This document shows, in pieces, positions 27,000 to 35,151 of a DNA stretch of 36,177 nt (the stretch's first letter is position 1; each line of letters starts with the position of its first letter). The DNA lies in IMG/VR virus record IMGVR_UViG_3300044970_001833, positions 1-36,177 of that record; one strand, given 5' to 3'. The translations under genes and the position numbers were made by a program. The notes under the pieces are model-generated. The model ran no database searches, was not told where the DNA came from, and saw only the letters and a program-made list of their open reading frames with translations. This DNA is from a virus.

Positions 27000-27132
27000 A
27001 TATTTTCCTTTCTTTTAATAATTCTATTGAACTTATTAACCTAATAGCCTCACTCGAGCACTATAGTGAATAACACATCTGTGCCATTCAAGAATATATA
27101 TAAATTAGTTTTTGAAAAATGCCAAGAAAATT
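27000..27132 (-). promoter_or_regulatory. Upstream region of hsp20 with a CACTATAGTG palindrome
   Basis: A 133-base gap, long for this genome, separates the 57-nt-repeat fibre gene from hsp20. It holds a perfect 10-base palindrome, CACTATAGTG, at 27059-27068, about 60 bases upstream of the ATG. A TTGAAT hexamer upstream could be a weak -35 element with TATAGT as -10, but the spacing (20) is long. The SD AAAGGA is at the start-proximal end. A dedicated hsp20 promoter or operator is likely; the exact start is not determined. Confidence 0.4.
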
Positions 27133-28311
27133 TCAGAAATAATACGATGCTTTCAAACCAGATACTTGATATCCGTTTCCATCATATCCTCCGCCTAAAA
27201 CGTTTACACCACATATAAATGATATTGTATTAGTAGAACTGATAACCGATGGTACCAATCCAGTGTGTTCCCATCTACATAAACAACTATCATTATCAAC
27301 AGTTCCTTGCCATTGTTGTAATACATTTCCTATACCTGTACTTGGTAATATATTGGGACTTGAAGTACCAGCATTGTATTGTTCACTAACTGAAGTTCCC
27401 GCGATTATTCCTGTATTGAAATTAATTTTACCTTCTAAGCTCAGTCCGTTATCGGTTCTTGCATTTGAACTAAGAAATATTTCAAAGTCGTACCAAGTTG
27501 CGGAACTAGGTTTAGTTACCGAAACGGTTATATCAGTTGGAGGTGTGCCTGTGGTTTGAGACGGTCTGGTATATACATTGAATAGTCTAGCGGGTCCACT
27601 AACATAACTAGAACTTATAGCGTAACTAGCCGTACCATTGAATGATACTTTTTTTCCCGTGCCGTTGAAGTTTGTAATATTATCTATACCTCTAAAAGAT
27701 CCTGTAACTAAAGATCCATTAGCTCCAATAACCTTTCCGTAATGACTACCACTAAAGCTTCCAGAAGCTATAGCATTTTTACTAAAAAGTTTACCATAAT
27801 TACTCCCACTAAAGCTGCCGCTAGCTACAGTATTTTTGCTTAATATTCTACCCCAGTAACTTCCACTGAAACTGCCACTAGCAATCGTATTTACACTCAC
27901 AATTGAACCTCTAAAACTGCCTGTAGCCTTTGTATTTTTACTTACTATACTTCCCCAATAACTTCCGCTAAAACTACCTGTAGCATTAGTGTTTTTACTT
28001 ATTAAACTACCCCAGTGACTTCCGCTAAAACTGCCTGTAGCTTTAGTATTTTTGCTTATAACTTTTCCCCAATAACTACCACTAAAACTACCGCTTGATT
28101 TTCCCTTAAAACTTCCAGTAAAACTACCTGAATATGATCCTGTAAGTTTTCCCATGGAAACTTTTAAATCATTAACAGTACTGCGTCTCGACCAAAGTAA
28201 AGAACCTGATTCCACTGTCAACAATATATCGCCTCCGTCTAAATTTGAATATCTAACTAGTTGACTTACTTTAATTGGAGTTACACTGACGTTGTTGCAT
28301 GGTAAAGGCAT
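27133..28311 (-). CDS. Fibre-like structural protein with 19-residue GSFSGS repeats
   Basis: A 392-residue protein. Residues 1-70 resemble the N-termini of the next two upstream genes (pattern I/V-S-Q-L...D-x-L-L...K/R-x-T-x-x-D/N-L). Residues 74 to about 208 are seven tandem units of GSFSGSYWGKVISKNTKAT type, 19 residues each, with the fourth unit shortened to 15 by loss of the YWG-x positions. These likely fold as a triple beta-helix or similar shaft. The C-terminal domain (about 235-392; TWYDFEIFLSSNARTDNGLS, then QWQGTVDNDSCLCRWEHTGL) is globular and could be the receptor-binding tip. It lies 12 bases after the 114-residue paralogue. The tail-fibre role is inferred from architecture. Confidence 0.76.
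   Translation of the reverse strand: MPLPCNNVSVTPIKVSQLVRYSNLDGGDILLTVESGSLLWSRRSTVNDLKVSMGKLTGSYSGSFTGSFKGKSSGSFSGSYWGKVISKNTKATGSFSGSHWGSLISKNTNATGSFSGSYWGSIVSKNTKATGSFRGSIVSVNTIASGSFSGSYWGRILSKNTVASGSFSGSNYGKLFSKNAIASGSFSGSHYGKVIGANGSLVTGSFRGIDNITNFNGTGKKVSFNGTASYAISSSYVSGPARLFNVYTRPSQTTGTPPTDITVSVTKPSSATWYDFEIFLSSNARTDNGLSLEGKINFNTGIIAGTSVSEQYNAGTSSPNILPSTGIGNVLQQWQGTVDNDSCLCRWEHTGLVPSVISSTNTISFICGVNVLGGGYDGNGYQVSGLKASYYF
27688..28092. repeat. 57-nt tandem coding repeat (seven units)
   Basis: Seven in-frame units encode G-S-F-S-G-S-(Y/H/N)-(W/Y)-G-x-(V/I/L)-x-(S/G)-x-N. Six are about 57-60 nt and one is 45 nt, having lost 12 nt. Units differ mainly at third codon positions and in the x positions, which indicates old duplications under protein-level constraint. 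Confidence 0.85.
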
Positions 28312-28323
28312 ATATAATAAATA

Positions 28324-28668
28324 TTAAACGTTTGGATACAATGGTATTTTGTAAGGATTTCCGTTCAAAAATATTGGTAGAAAATTATCATTTAAAAATG
28401 TACCAGCGCTAGGAGATATTACCACGGTAGATCCTGTGAATCCAGAAGTTATATCCAAACTACCTGTAAATGAACCTTTGTAAGAAGCGTTAACGGTACC
28501 AAAATATGTTATTAAATTTCCAAATGTAGCTTTTTTAGAATAATATACGTTATTGATACTATCATACTGAGAAATCATCAATACATCATTGGAACTAATA
28601 GCAGAAGAAGCTAATTGACTTATTCTAAGCGTTTTTACATTTAAAGTGTTACAGGGACTTATTGCCAT
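28324..28668 (-). CDS. Short fibre-like structural protein, paralogue of neighbouring fibre N-termini
   Basis: A 114-residue protein. Its N-terminus (TLNVKTLRISQLASSAISSN, then DVLMISQYDSINNVYYSKKA) parallels the first 60 residues of the 392- and 503-residue proteins on either side. A short GSF-type segment follows (NASYKGSFTGSLDITSGFTG). It ends in a small domain, IFLNGNPYKIPLYPNV. It lacks a shaft and a tip, so it may be a minimal fibre, a connector or a decayed fibre gene. The frame is intact and it is spaced normally between its neighbours (12 and 24 bases). Confidence 0.7.
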   Translation of the reverse strand: MAISPCNTLNVKTLRISQLASSAISSNDVLMISQYDSINNVYYSKKATFGNLITYFGTVNASYKGSFTGSLDITSGFTGSTVVISPSAGTFLNDNFLPIFLNGNPYKIPLYPNV

Positions 28669-28692
28669 ATATTATAAGTATACAATAATGTG

Positions 28693-30204
28693 TTATTTCC
28701 AAACTCTAATTTTAAATTTCCATTTACTCTTGTCAATTGCAGGCCATGTACCACCTGTTTTAGCCGGAATGTATAAATCATTTGGGAAACCTGTATTGCC
28801 GGCAACAGATACAGCCGCATAAGTTGAATTGGTCCATGTTGAAAATATATTTGCATCTAGTTGATTTGATTCTACGACATTTAAATCAACTTCATCACCG
28901 GCTACGTATCCTACCCCAGCATCACTACTATCACAGTATAAAGTAGCTCTTATTGATGATGGAGATGCACCGAATCCGTGTGTGATAGCATAACAATAAG
29001 TACCAACTCCTCCTTCGTTTGTTCCACCTACAAAGTCAGCTACTGTGCCGGTACTAGTATTTACTACAGGTGCAAGTGAACTCACATAACTCGCGGTAAC
29101 AGCATGACTACCTGTGCCCCAAAAACTTACATCTATAGTTCCTTGTTTTTTGAATCCACCAGGACCACCATAAAAACTACTAGTTATTGAATTAGCTGTT
29201 AATCTATTATTTACATTAATACTTTTATTGTAAATATATAAATCGGATCCAGCTGAATACGTGAATCCAGGAGCATTTTTAATTACGTATGCACTGTTCC
29301 ACATTGTCATATCATACTGAGATGGAGATCCGCTTCTGCTAATAGGATTGGTCCATCCAACATCATAATTAGTATTAGTATTTTTAGCTAATATTTGATA
29401 TTGATTACCTCCTATTGGCACACCATTTATTGCTGATCCACCAGCAGCTGCATAAGCCGCTGTTAGTGCTTGTATAGCATATGAGCTTGTTCCGTAAAAA
29501 TATGCTGTAGGTACATTCCCGTTTGGATTTGCACTGGTACCATTTTCTAATACTTTGTCACCATTTTGGCTATATACATCTCCTCTTATCGAACCTGTTA
29601 TATTACCTCTGAAACCTATACTAGCGCTTATTCTCGTTCCTTTTATAGTTGATTCGGATGAATTTCCTATAGACGTACCATCTATAGTACCACCATTAAC
29701 ATCAATATTAGAAAATGTACTTGTTCCTACAGATGTTATATTACCACTGAATCCAGTTGTAGCCGTTATAGTTGTGCCAGTTATAGTTGTAGCAGATGCA
29801 GCTCCTATAATAGTGCCATCTATAGCGCCTCCATTAACATCAATACTACTAAATGTACTTGTTCCAGTAGATGTTATGTTGCCAGTTACATTTCCAGAAA
29901 AACCAGAGGTTGCAATAATAGTATTACCCGTCAGTGTATTTCTAACCGCAACTGTATAAAAATTACATGAATAATTATTTTCATTATAAAAACTACCTGT
30001 GAATTTATTAGTTGGACTAGTGAAATTTACAGTTGCATTGAATGGACTGAAATTATTAGAACTAAGTATCGATCCGCTTAAAGATGCATAACTTATTCGT
30101 TTGGTAACTCCATTTGACTGTAAAAGTAATTCATCTTGTCCACTTACAGTCGAAGTTATAGGCAGTGACGAAATTAATCTTCCGTTATTAGATAAGACTG
30201 GCAT
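28693..30204 (-). CDS. Tail-fibre-like protein with 'IDVNGGxIDGT' repeats
   Basis: A 503-residue virion protein. The N-terminus (NGRLISSLPITSTVSGQDEL, then LLQSNGVTKRISYASLSGSI) is the shared attachment-type domain. Residues about 90-200 hold two to three copies of a unit of about 46 residues including GTSTFSSIDVNGGAIDGTII and GTSTFSNIDVNGGTIDGTSI. This 'DVNGG-x-IDGT' motif is familiar from fibre and neck-fibre proteins of T4-like phages of aquatic bacteria. The C-terminal domain (about 375-503) contains GTYCYAITHGFGASPSSIRA and GYVAGDEVDLNVVESNQLDA, possibly the tip. TATTTATA precedes the start by 7 bases (30212-30219). The fibre role is likely. Confidence 0.78.
   Translation of the reverse strand: MPVLSNNGRLISSLPITSTVSGQDELLLQSNGVTKRISYASLSGSILSSNNFSPFNATVNFTSPTNKFTGSFYNENNYSCNFYTVAVRNTLTGNTIIATSGFSGNVTGNITSTGTSTFSSIDVNGGAIDGTIIGAASATTITGTTITATTGFSGNITSVGTSTFSNIDVNGGTIDGTSIGNSSESTIKGTRISASIGFRGNITGSIRGDVYSQNGDKVLENGTSANPNGNVPTAYFYGTSSYAIQALTAAYAAAGGSAINGVPIGGNQYQILAKNTNTNYDVGWTNPISRSGSPSQYDMTMWNSAYVIKNAPGFTYSAGSDLYIYNKSINVNNRLTANSITSSFYGGPGGFKKQGTIDVSFWGTGSHAVTASYVSSLAPVVNTSTGTVADFVGGTNEGGVGTYCYAITHGFGASPSSIRATLYCDSSDAGVGYVAGDEVDLNVVESNQLDANIFSTWTNSTYAAVSVAGNTGFPNDLYIPAKTGGTWPAIDKSKWKFKIRVWK
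29600..29925. repeat. Coding repeats for the IDVNGG fibre segments
   Basis: In-frame imperfect duplication of about 135-140 nt: the plus-strand strings 'accattaacatcaat' and 'aatgtacttgttcc' occur twice, at about 29692-29730 and 29830-29866. A third, more degenerate half-unit lies nearer the C-terminal side. Confidence 0.65.
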
Positions 30205-30222
30205 AATATTATATAAATATAA

Positions 30223-30939
30223 TTATTGCAGAGTTTTTAGTTTTTTTAATACAAATTTAACTAATCCACTTCTCACAATATCTTCTTCTTCGAATCTAAA
30301 TACATATACACCATTATTTCTACTTTCTTCGTCGTCAAATACATTCATCATTGGTACAAATCCACTTTTACCATTAATATCGCTTTGATCTGGATCACCG
30401 CAAATAAACAATTTACTAAATTCACCTACACGTGTAATTAACGTAGTAAGTTCTTTCTTAGTCATGTTTTGTGCTTCATCCGCTACAATACATTTAGCAT
30501 TCCAACTCAAACCACGTAAAAAGTTTATTGGAAATCCATGGATACGTTCTTCTTTTTTCAACTTATCAATATCGTGTTTTGGTACCAATTCTTCTAACTT
30601 ATCAATAAGTGGTTGAATATATGGACTCATTTTTTCATCCATTTCCCCAGGCAAAAATCCTAACTTACTATCGCTACTTTCAACTATACTTCTAACATAT
30701 ACTATTTCACTTACTCTTTTTTGATTCAATAAATTCAGACCGGCTAAAACAGATGTATAAGTTTTTGATGTACCGGCTGGTCCAGCAATAAAGACACACT
30801 TTGTATTCTTATTTTGTAATAATTCTAATAATTCTTTTTGTTTTGGTGTTAATTCACGTTTATCGATCTTGATATCATCTCTGATCTTTGCGTTTTGATG
30901 AACTTTTGGGCTTGTGTCTTTCTTGTTGTTTTTGCTCAT
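30223..30939 (-). CDS. phoH: PhoH family ATPase
   Basis: A 238-residue PhoH-like P-loop protein. Walker A is GPAGTSKT at 53-60, with serine where the usual motif has the glycine before Lys. Other family blocks are IVYVRSIVESSDSKLGFLPG (79-98), then GEMDEKMSPYIQPLIDKL (98-115), Walker B with IVADEAQNM (151-159), and FICGDPDQSDI near 183-193. PhoH genes are widespread in phages of aquatic bacteria; RNA helicase-like or phosphate-starvation-related roles are proposed but the function is unsettled. The start overlaps the upstream gene by 65 bases; the family core begins around residue 29, so the extra N-terminus could be shorter, but no other Met is available before the P-loop. Confident family call. 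Confidence 0.92.
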   Translation of the reverse strand: MSKNNKKDTSPKVHQNAKIRDDIKIDKRELTPKQKELLELLQNKNTKCVFIAGPAGTSKTYTSVLAGLNLLNQKRVSEIVYVRSIVESSDSKLGFLPGEMDEKMSPYIQPLIDKLEELVPKHDIDKLKKEERIHGFPINFLRGLSWNAKCIVADEAQNMTKKELTTLITRVGEFSKLFICGDPDQSDINGKSGFVPMMNVFDDEESRNNGVYVFRFEEEDIVRSGLVKFVLKKLKTLQ

Positions 30940-31234
30940 GTTGTTCTATTTGTTTTTTTAATTTTACTAAACGGGAACAAAATTCATATTGCTCCGTATT
31001 CACATAATATTCAAAGACATTATCAATATTATCCTTGAATTCCGATTGGGTTAATATAACAATAAAATCTGAATTTTTAAAAGAAAATACCTCGACAGTA
31101 GGATAATCATTGTCCAACGCATATTGTACCGATGATACAATTTGTTCCATTAACTTATCTTTGTATGTTTGAATAAATGATTCCATTTCATCATACTCAA
31201 ACGGTAAAGACATTACACTAAATGATTTATCCAT
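30875..31234 (-). CDS. Uncharacterised protein overlapping phoH
   Basis: A 119-residue protein I do not recognise. The first 90 residues look like a compact alpha/beta domain (FIQTYKDKLMEQIVSSVQYA, then DYPTVEVFSFKNSDFIVILT). The C-terminus is a charged helix (KLKKQIEQHEQKQQERHKPK) that runs into phoH in another frame for 65 bases. The start codon follows a terminator, and TATTTATT lies 6 bases before the ATG (31241-31248). It is probably co-transcribed with phoH. Confidence 0.68.
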   Translation of the reverse strand: MDKSFSVMSLPFEYDEMESFIQTYKDKLMEQIVSSVQYALDNDYPTVEVFSFKNSDFIVILTQSEFKDNIDNVFEYYVNTEQYEFCSRLVKLKKQIEQHEQKQQERHKPKSSSKRKDQR

Positions 31235-31254
31235 TCATTCAATAAATAGAAAAA

Positions 31255-31291
31255 TAAAAACAAAAAAGGCGTTACCATTACGTAACGCCTT
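31255..31291 (-). terminator. Rho-independent terminator between small-gene unit and phoH unit
   Basis: Stem GGCGTTAC (31268-31275) / GTAACGCC (31282-31289) with a 6-base loop. On the minus strand it is followed by TTTTTTGTTTTT. It lies 25 bases downstream of the 75-residue gene and just before the TATTTATT motif of the next unit. Confidence 0.88.
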
Positions 31292-31314
31292 TATTTCGAG
31301 TGATTTATTTATAG

Positions 31315-31542
31315 TTAACCAACTTTATCTTTTTTCTTTTTTGGAGTCTTTTTTGCAACAACTTCTTTTTCAGGAGTTTGAGTAACGTCATTGCCAGTTA
31401 ATGAAGTTAACCTAACTCTAGCTGCTGATTTCCATGACCGTTTTGTGGATTCGTTTGCAAATTCAAAAGATTTTCCTTTTGTCAATAAAGAGGAAATCTC
31501 CGATTCGGAACTTGCATTTTTAATTTGTTCTTTTAATCCCAT
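31315..31542 (-). CDS. Small basic uncharacterised protein
   Basis: A 75-residue protein. The N-terminal 50 residues look like a small helical domain (MGLKEQIKNASSESEISSLL, then SFEFANESTKRSWKSAARVR). The tail is lysine-rich (VVAKKTPKKKKDKVG), as in nucleic-acid-binding proteins. It follows the 64-residue gene by 2 bases, with AAAGGTAGG upstream as a possible ribosome-binding site. It ends just before a strong terminator. The function is unknown. Confidence 0.65.
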   Translation of the reverse strand: MGLKEQIKNASSESEISSLLTKGKSFEFANESTKRSWKSAARVRLTSLTGNDVTQTPEKEVVAKKTPKKKKDKVG

Positions 31543-31544
31543 AA

Positions 31545-31739
31545 TTACCTACCTTTCGTTTCGAGAATTTCTAGTTTACTTCCATCTGGCCAACGTGTAA
31601 TGATATTCTTCCAATGATCATATTCCACTTTAGCTTCTTCTTTATTCGAATATTCTAAATCGGATACTCTTAGACCATTACGAATAACAACGTATTTACT
31701 CTGTCTCTCCATTGATATGTTATTTTTGACTACTGACAT
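31545..31739 (-). CDS. Small conserved-looking phage protein
   Basis: A 64-residue protein. The sequence KYVVIRNGLRVSDLEYSNKE followed by a tryptophan-containing helix and ITRWPDGSKLEI has the look of small alpha/beta proteins common in T4-like phages ('V-x-R-N-G-x-R-V...W-P-D-G'). The family function is unknown to me. It is the first gene of a minus-strand unit divergent from the collagen-like gene, with a 150-base gap between them. Two in-frame Mets (1 and 10) are possible starts. Confidence 0.65.
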   Translation of the reverse strand: MSVVKNNISMERQSKYVVIRNGLRVSDLEYSNKEEAKVEYDHWKNIITRWPDGSKLEILETKGR

Positions 31740-31889
31740 ACTATATTATTACTTTTTAAGTGTTTAACTGTTGGTATATATAATTAGAAATACAAGATTA
31801 CCAGTCTCATATTCACTCAAGTATATATACAGAAGCTGAAGATGTCAATATTATTTTAAAGTTCTAGATCAAATCTATATTTATTTAAT
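31740..31889. promoter_or_regulatory. Divergent intergenic region
   Basis: 150 AT-rich bases between divergent genes, so promoters for both directions should lie here. On the plus strand TATTTATT at 31878-31885 lies 4 bases before the ATG of the 901-residue gene. 'TTGGTATATATAATTAG' (from 31773) could supply a -10-like TATAAT. No clear -35 and no strong dyad are seen. Confidence 0.4.
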
Positions 31890-34595
31890 ATGGACCAAAA
31901 TTTAAATCATAAAGAAGCTGTAATAAAAGACATTTTAAGAGAATTTATATATACAGAATTTAATTCTAAGAAGTCTTTGACCGAATCATATTTAGGAGTT
32001 AGTAAAAAATCAAAATTCTATAAATTATATCAAGAGGGTATCAATCAGGGTATAGAATTACAAACAGAGGTTTTATACGAAATAATAAAACAAGATTCTA
32101 AATTAAGCGAAGATATATTTCAAAGAGCAACCGCTGGTTTCAAAAATATATTTAAAGCTGGAGACGCTAAAACTAAATTAGATACCTATTTTCAGACGTT
32201 TAAACAACAAACCGAACCTTACGTTACAACATCTCCTCCGCCTGCGCTTTCAGGTATGCCAGCTAATGTTTCCGCTGCACTTCAAAATTATCGAGGAGTT
32301 GGTCCTGGTCCAAGTCAATATGCACCAGATCCAGAAACAAGTGCCGATAAATTCGGAGGTACCGCAAATACACAAAATACTAAACAAGGCATTCCTGGTT
32401 TAGGTGTACTATTTGGCAAAAGATTTGCAAATTTAAGACCAAATCCTAAACTACAATGGTCAGCAGGCACTCCAGAAGAAATTGCTGCAAAACAATCTAA
32501 AGTAGAACAATTGTTGAATAAACTACGTGCTAAATTGCCACAATCATTCAATGATGCTTTAGATGAAATTGGTATTTTTGCAAGAGAACATCCTTATATA
32601 ACCAATATACTTATTGGCGCACTCGTTAGTTTGCTCGTTGTTAAACTTGGTCCATTAGCATTGATTCCAAAGATATCAACATTTATATTGGGCACCGCAT
32701 TAAGAACCATAGTGGGCATACTAAAAGGAGAAGAACCTGTACGTGCCGGTGTTAAAGGTGCAACCGTTACTGCTGCAGCAATTGGAATTAGCGATCTGTT
32801 CACAAAATACATTCCAAAAATAATGGAATGGTTGATGTATAAATTTCAAGGACCAGCTGGAGCAATGGGACCACAAGGCCCAGCAGGCGGAATGGGTCCA
32901 GCAGGTCCACAAGGCCCAGCAGGAGCAGCTGGTGAACCTGGAGTACCAGGAGAGAGTGGACCTGGACCTGCGGGACCACAAGGCCCAGCTGGGCCACAAG
33001 GTCCAGCAGGACCTGCTGGAACATCATTTGGTGGTGGCACTGGAGGAGTTACTACAACCACTGTACCATCAATAACAAGCGATACAATTCAATCAAAAAT
33101 AAATGCATTGAATAATTTACCAGATTGGACTTCTTTAAAAGCTGGCCAGTTAACCCAAGACGTTGTAAAACTTCTTAATGGTCAATATGTACAACCTAAA
33201 GAAGCATTAGAAATGTGGATAAATTCCATAAAAGACGTAGGTGAAGCAAAACAATTAATAAATGCTCCTGGCATAAGACAACAACTTATGCGAAAAGGAC
33301 TATTGAGTATGTTTAGCAAGAAATTCGGTATACAAGAAGCTTTGGAACTAGATGTGATTAAAGCTGAATTATTAGCCGAAGCAAATCCTCTTCAATATGC
33401 GTTTGGTACTAGAGGCGCAAATATGGGTGCTGAAAGAATGGATTATAAATCAGTCGAAAGTGCTTATAATAAGTTCTTAACAAATGCTGGTATATTACTC
33501 AAACTTAAAAATCCAACAAGAGCAGACGTTGAGAAAAAAATATTAGAAACTGATAAAAACGTTTATGACTACTTGATGAAAGTTAAAGATTGGTTGTATC
33601 CACGTAAATCAGATAAAGAAGCACTTCCAGATAAAGTACCAGCTCCACAACCAACTCCAACTCCTCCTGGCCCAACTCCAATTGTACCAGAACCAGTTAC
33701 TCCTACCCCACAACCTGGTCCAACACCAGTTCCACAACCACCACAACCTGGACTAGTTACTCCTCCAAAACCAGGACAACCAGGCGATGATAATCTATTT
33801 GGTCCAGAAGATTGTGACAAGATTAGAAAAATTGCTCGTAAACAAGTATTCGCGTTGCGTTTACAAGGATTCGTAATTCCTCAAGGTGGAGATTATACGA
33901 AACCAAAATTAACAGGTCCAGACAAGGTAAATGTTGTTTATTATATCAAAAATTCATCAAATGTAAGTGCTAGATACACAATTTTGATGAATGGAAAACC
34001 GATGGCATTTAGAATCGGTAATAAAAATCTCATATCAAAAACATATGTAGATTCATTCAAAGGAAAATTGAAAGAAGCTGTAGTTAATCTATCTGTTGAG
34101 TCAATGAAAAAAGAATTTACTTCTCACTTTGTAATGGCTCTTACAAATGGAATAATGAAAGATCCTACTTTTAATCCTAAAAAATATAAGTTCCAAAGTC
34201 AAGCTTCGTATCAAGTTCTATTTGATAAAGTTAATGAGTGTATTCAAGGCGACGATCAATTGAGTGGCGAAATTTCTAGTATGTTACAAACCCATACTAG
34301 ATTTATATCTAAATTCATCGATGATCCAATGAACGAAAAATATAAACCTAAATTTATATTCGCTGTAACTACAGCTAGAACGTTCATTCTTGAAGAAGAC
34401 GGCAGTCAAATAACTCCTAACAAACCAGAAGAACAACCAAAAGGTTCCAAGAAACCTAAATCTATCAAACCAGAACCAACGAGTACTTCTGAACCACAAG
34501 TAAAAGGTTTTGGTATTCAGTCCAAAGGAGACACTAAAGGCGCAGCAGAATCGATAACAAAACTTGGTAATTTATTAAAAAATATAAACAAATAA
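31890..34595 (+). CDS. Membrane-associated structural protein with collagen-like domain
   Basis: A 901-residue protein and the only large plus-strand gene. Residues 1-150 are a helical N-terminal region with a disordered linker. A hydrophobic segment follows at about 238-260 ([20 protein letters not shown]), with a second at about 264-276. Residues 321-377 are 18 G-x-y triplets of collagen type, rich in GPA and GPQ, with one two-residue (GP) break. A helical region runs to about 580 (residues 455-480 [20 protein letters not shown]). A proline-rich linker covers about 585-632 ([17 protein letters not shown]). The C-terminal domain (about 640-830) is globular. The tail is charged. The function is unknown; a virion or membrane-anchored trimeric protein is suggested by the collagen and anchor. 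Confidence 0.76.
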   Translation: MDQNLNHKEAVIKDILREFIYTEFNSKKSLTESYLGVSKKSKFYKLYQEGINQGIELQTEVLYEIIKQDSKLSEDIFQRATAGFKNIFKAGDAKTKLDTYFQTFKQQTEPYVTTSPPPALSGMPANVSAALQNYRGVGPGPSQYAPDPETSADKFGGTANTQNTKQGIPGLGVLFGKRFANLRPNPKLQWSAGTPEEIAAKQSKVEQLLNKLRAKLPQSFNDALDEIGIFAREHPYITNILIGALVSLLVVKLGPLALIPKISTFILGTALRTIVGILKGEEPVRAGVKGATVTAAAIGISDLFTKYIPKIMEWLMYKFQGPAGAMGPQGPAGGMGPAGPQGPAGAAGEPGVPGESGPGPAGPQGPAGPQGPAGPAGTSFGGGTGGVTTTTVPSITSDTIQSKINALNNLPDWTSLKAGQLTQDVVKLLNGQYVQPKEALEMWINSIKDVGEAKQLINAPGIRQQLMRKGLLSMFSKKFGIQEALELDVIKAELLAEANPLQYAFGTRGANMGAERMDYKSVESAYNKFLTNAGILLKLKNPTRADVEKKILETDKNVYDYLMKVKDWLYPRKSDKEALPDKVPAPQPTPTPPGPTPIVPEPVTPTPQPGPTPVPQPPQPGLVTPPKPGQPGDDNLFGPEDCDKIRKIARKQVFALRLQGFVIPQGGDYTKPKLTGPDKVNVVYYIKNSSNVSARYTILMNGKPMAFRIGNKNLISKTYVDSFKGKLKEAVVNLSVESMKKEFTSHFVMALTNGIMKDPTFNPKKYKFQSQASYQVLFDKVNECIQGDDQLSGEISSMLQTHTRFISKFIDDPMNEKYKPKFIFAVTTARTFILEEDGSQITPNKPEEQPKGSKKPKSIKPEPTSTSEPQVKGFGIQSKGDTKGAAESITKLGNLLKNINK
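32850..33020. repeat. Collagen-like G-x-y coding repeat
   Basis: 171 bases encode 18 G-x-y triplets plus a GP break ([11 protein letters not shown]). Frequent 'ccacaaggcccagc' blocks make the DNA itself repetitive and locally GC-rich against the AT-rich background. Confidence 0.9.
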
Positions 34596-34619
34596 TAATC
34601 GATTATAAAAACTAAAAAA

Positions 34620-34664
34620 ATAACGACACTCATATGTATATAAAAATACTATGAGTGACGTTAT
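34620..34664. promoter_or_regulatory. Inverted repeat enclosing the start codon of the 93-residue gene
   Basis: Left arm 34620-34634 (ataacgacactcata) and right arm 34650-34664 (tatgagtgacgttat) pair at 14 of 15 positions across a 15-base AT loop. The ATG at 34651 lies inside the right arm, so in mRNA the start codon would be base-paired. There is no T-run after it, so a terminator is unlikely. It may be a translational control hairpin or a protein-binding dyad. Confidence 0.6.
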
Positions 34665-34932
34665 TAAGTTTACAGAACAAGAAATGCAATCGATAGCTAA
34701 ATTGCAAAACGATTATCAACAACACATCTTTACTTTGGGTCAAGTTGATTTGGAGAAAACCGATTTGGAACAACAAATTAAAGAATTGACACTTCGTAGA
34801 ACCGAAGTATTTGAAAATTGGAAGAAAACTCAACAAGAAGAAGATAATTTACTAAACTCGTTGAGTCAAAAATATGGAGATGGAAGTCTGAATTTAAAAG
34901 ACGGTACGTTTAAACCAGTACCTAAACAATAA
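34651..34932 (+). CDS. Small coiled-coil protein
   Basis: A 93-residue protein. It starts MSDVIKFTEQEMQSIAKLQN and continues as a coiled coil through about residue 72 (LEKTDLEQQIKELTLRRTEV, ENWKKTQQEEDNLLNSLSQK), ending in KYGDGSLNLKDGTFKPVPKQ. Proteins of this shape ('YG-x-G-x-L-x-x-x-x-G-x-F-x-P' at the end) are common small genes in T4-like phages; the function is not established. It lies 55 bases after the collagen-like gene and ends at a bidirectional terminator. The start is inside a long inverted repeat. Confidence 0.75.
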   Translation: MSDVIKFTEQEMQSIAKLQNDYQQHIFTLGQVDLEKTDLEQQIKELTLRRTEVFENWKKTQQEEDNLLNSLSQKYGDGSLNLKDGTFKPVPKQ

Positions 34933-34934
34933 AT

Positions 34935-34966
34935 AAAAAACCCGGTCGAAAGACCGGGTTTTGTTT
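34935..34966. terminator. Bidirectional Rho-independent terminator
   Basis: Stem AACCCGGTC / GACCGGGTT (34939-34947 and 34952-34960) with a GAAA tetraloop. It is followed by TTGTTTT on the plus strand and by TTTTTATTT on the minus strand. It sits between convergent genes ending at 34932 (+) and 34966 (-), serving both. Confidence 0.92.
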
Positions 34967-35151
34967 TACTTAGTTGGATCTCCAATTGAAGCTTCTTCTA
35001 CAATCGCTTTAATTTCAGATTCAATTTCTTTCATGCGATCTTTGTAGCCAGCAGCTACATCCTTGAAGTCTTTCTTAACGTGTAAGAGATCTTCTGTTAG
35101 TTGATATACTTTCTTTTCGGCTTCGGCCTTTGTTAGTTTAATATTACTCAT
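34966..35151 (-). CDS. Small coiled-coil protein
   Basis: A 61-residue, wholly helical protein (SNIKLTKAEAEKKVYQLTED, then LLHVKKDFKDVAAGYKDRMK and EIESEIKAIVEEASIG). It has heptad-like spacing of hydrophobic residues. Its ATG overlaps the stop of the ADP-ribosyltransferase-like gene by 4 bases (ATGA), so the two are translationally coupled. It ends at the bidirectional terminator. It could be a partner of the upstream protein; the function is unknown. Confidence 0.7.
   Translation of the reverse strand: MSNIKLTKAEAEKKVYQLTEDLLHVKKDFKDVAAGYKDRMKEIESEIKAIVEEASIGDPTK

Noticed and set aside
27688-28092. CRISPR array
   Set aside because: The regular repeats are contiguous, in frame and without unique spacers; they encode GSFSGS units of a fibre protein.
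32594-33061. Minus-strand frames rich in [10 protein letters not shown] or tryptophan across the collagen region
   Set aside because: These are antisense shadows of the GC-rich collagen repeat; the plus-strand 901-residue frame explains the composition.
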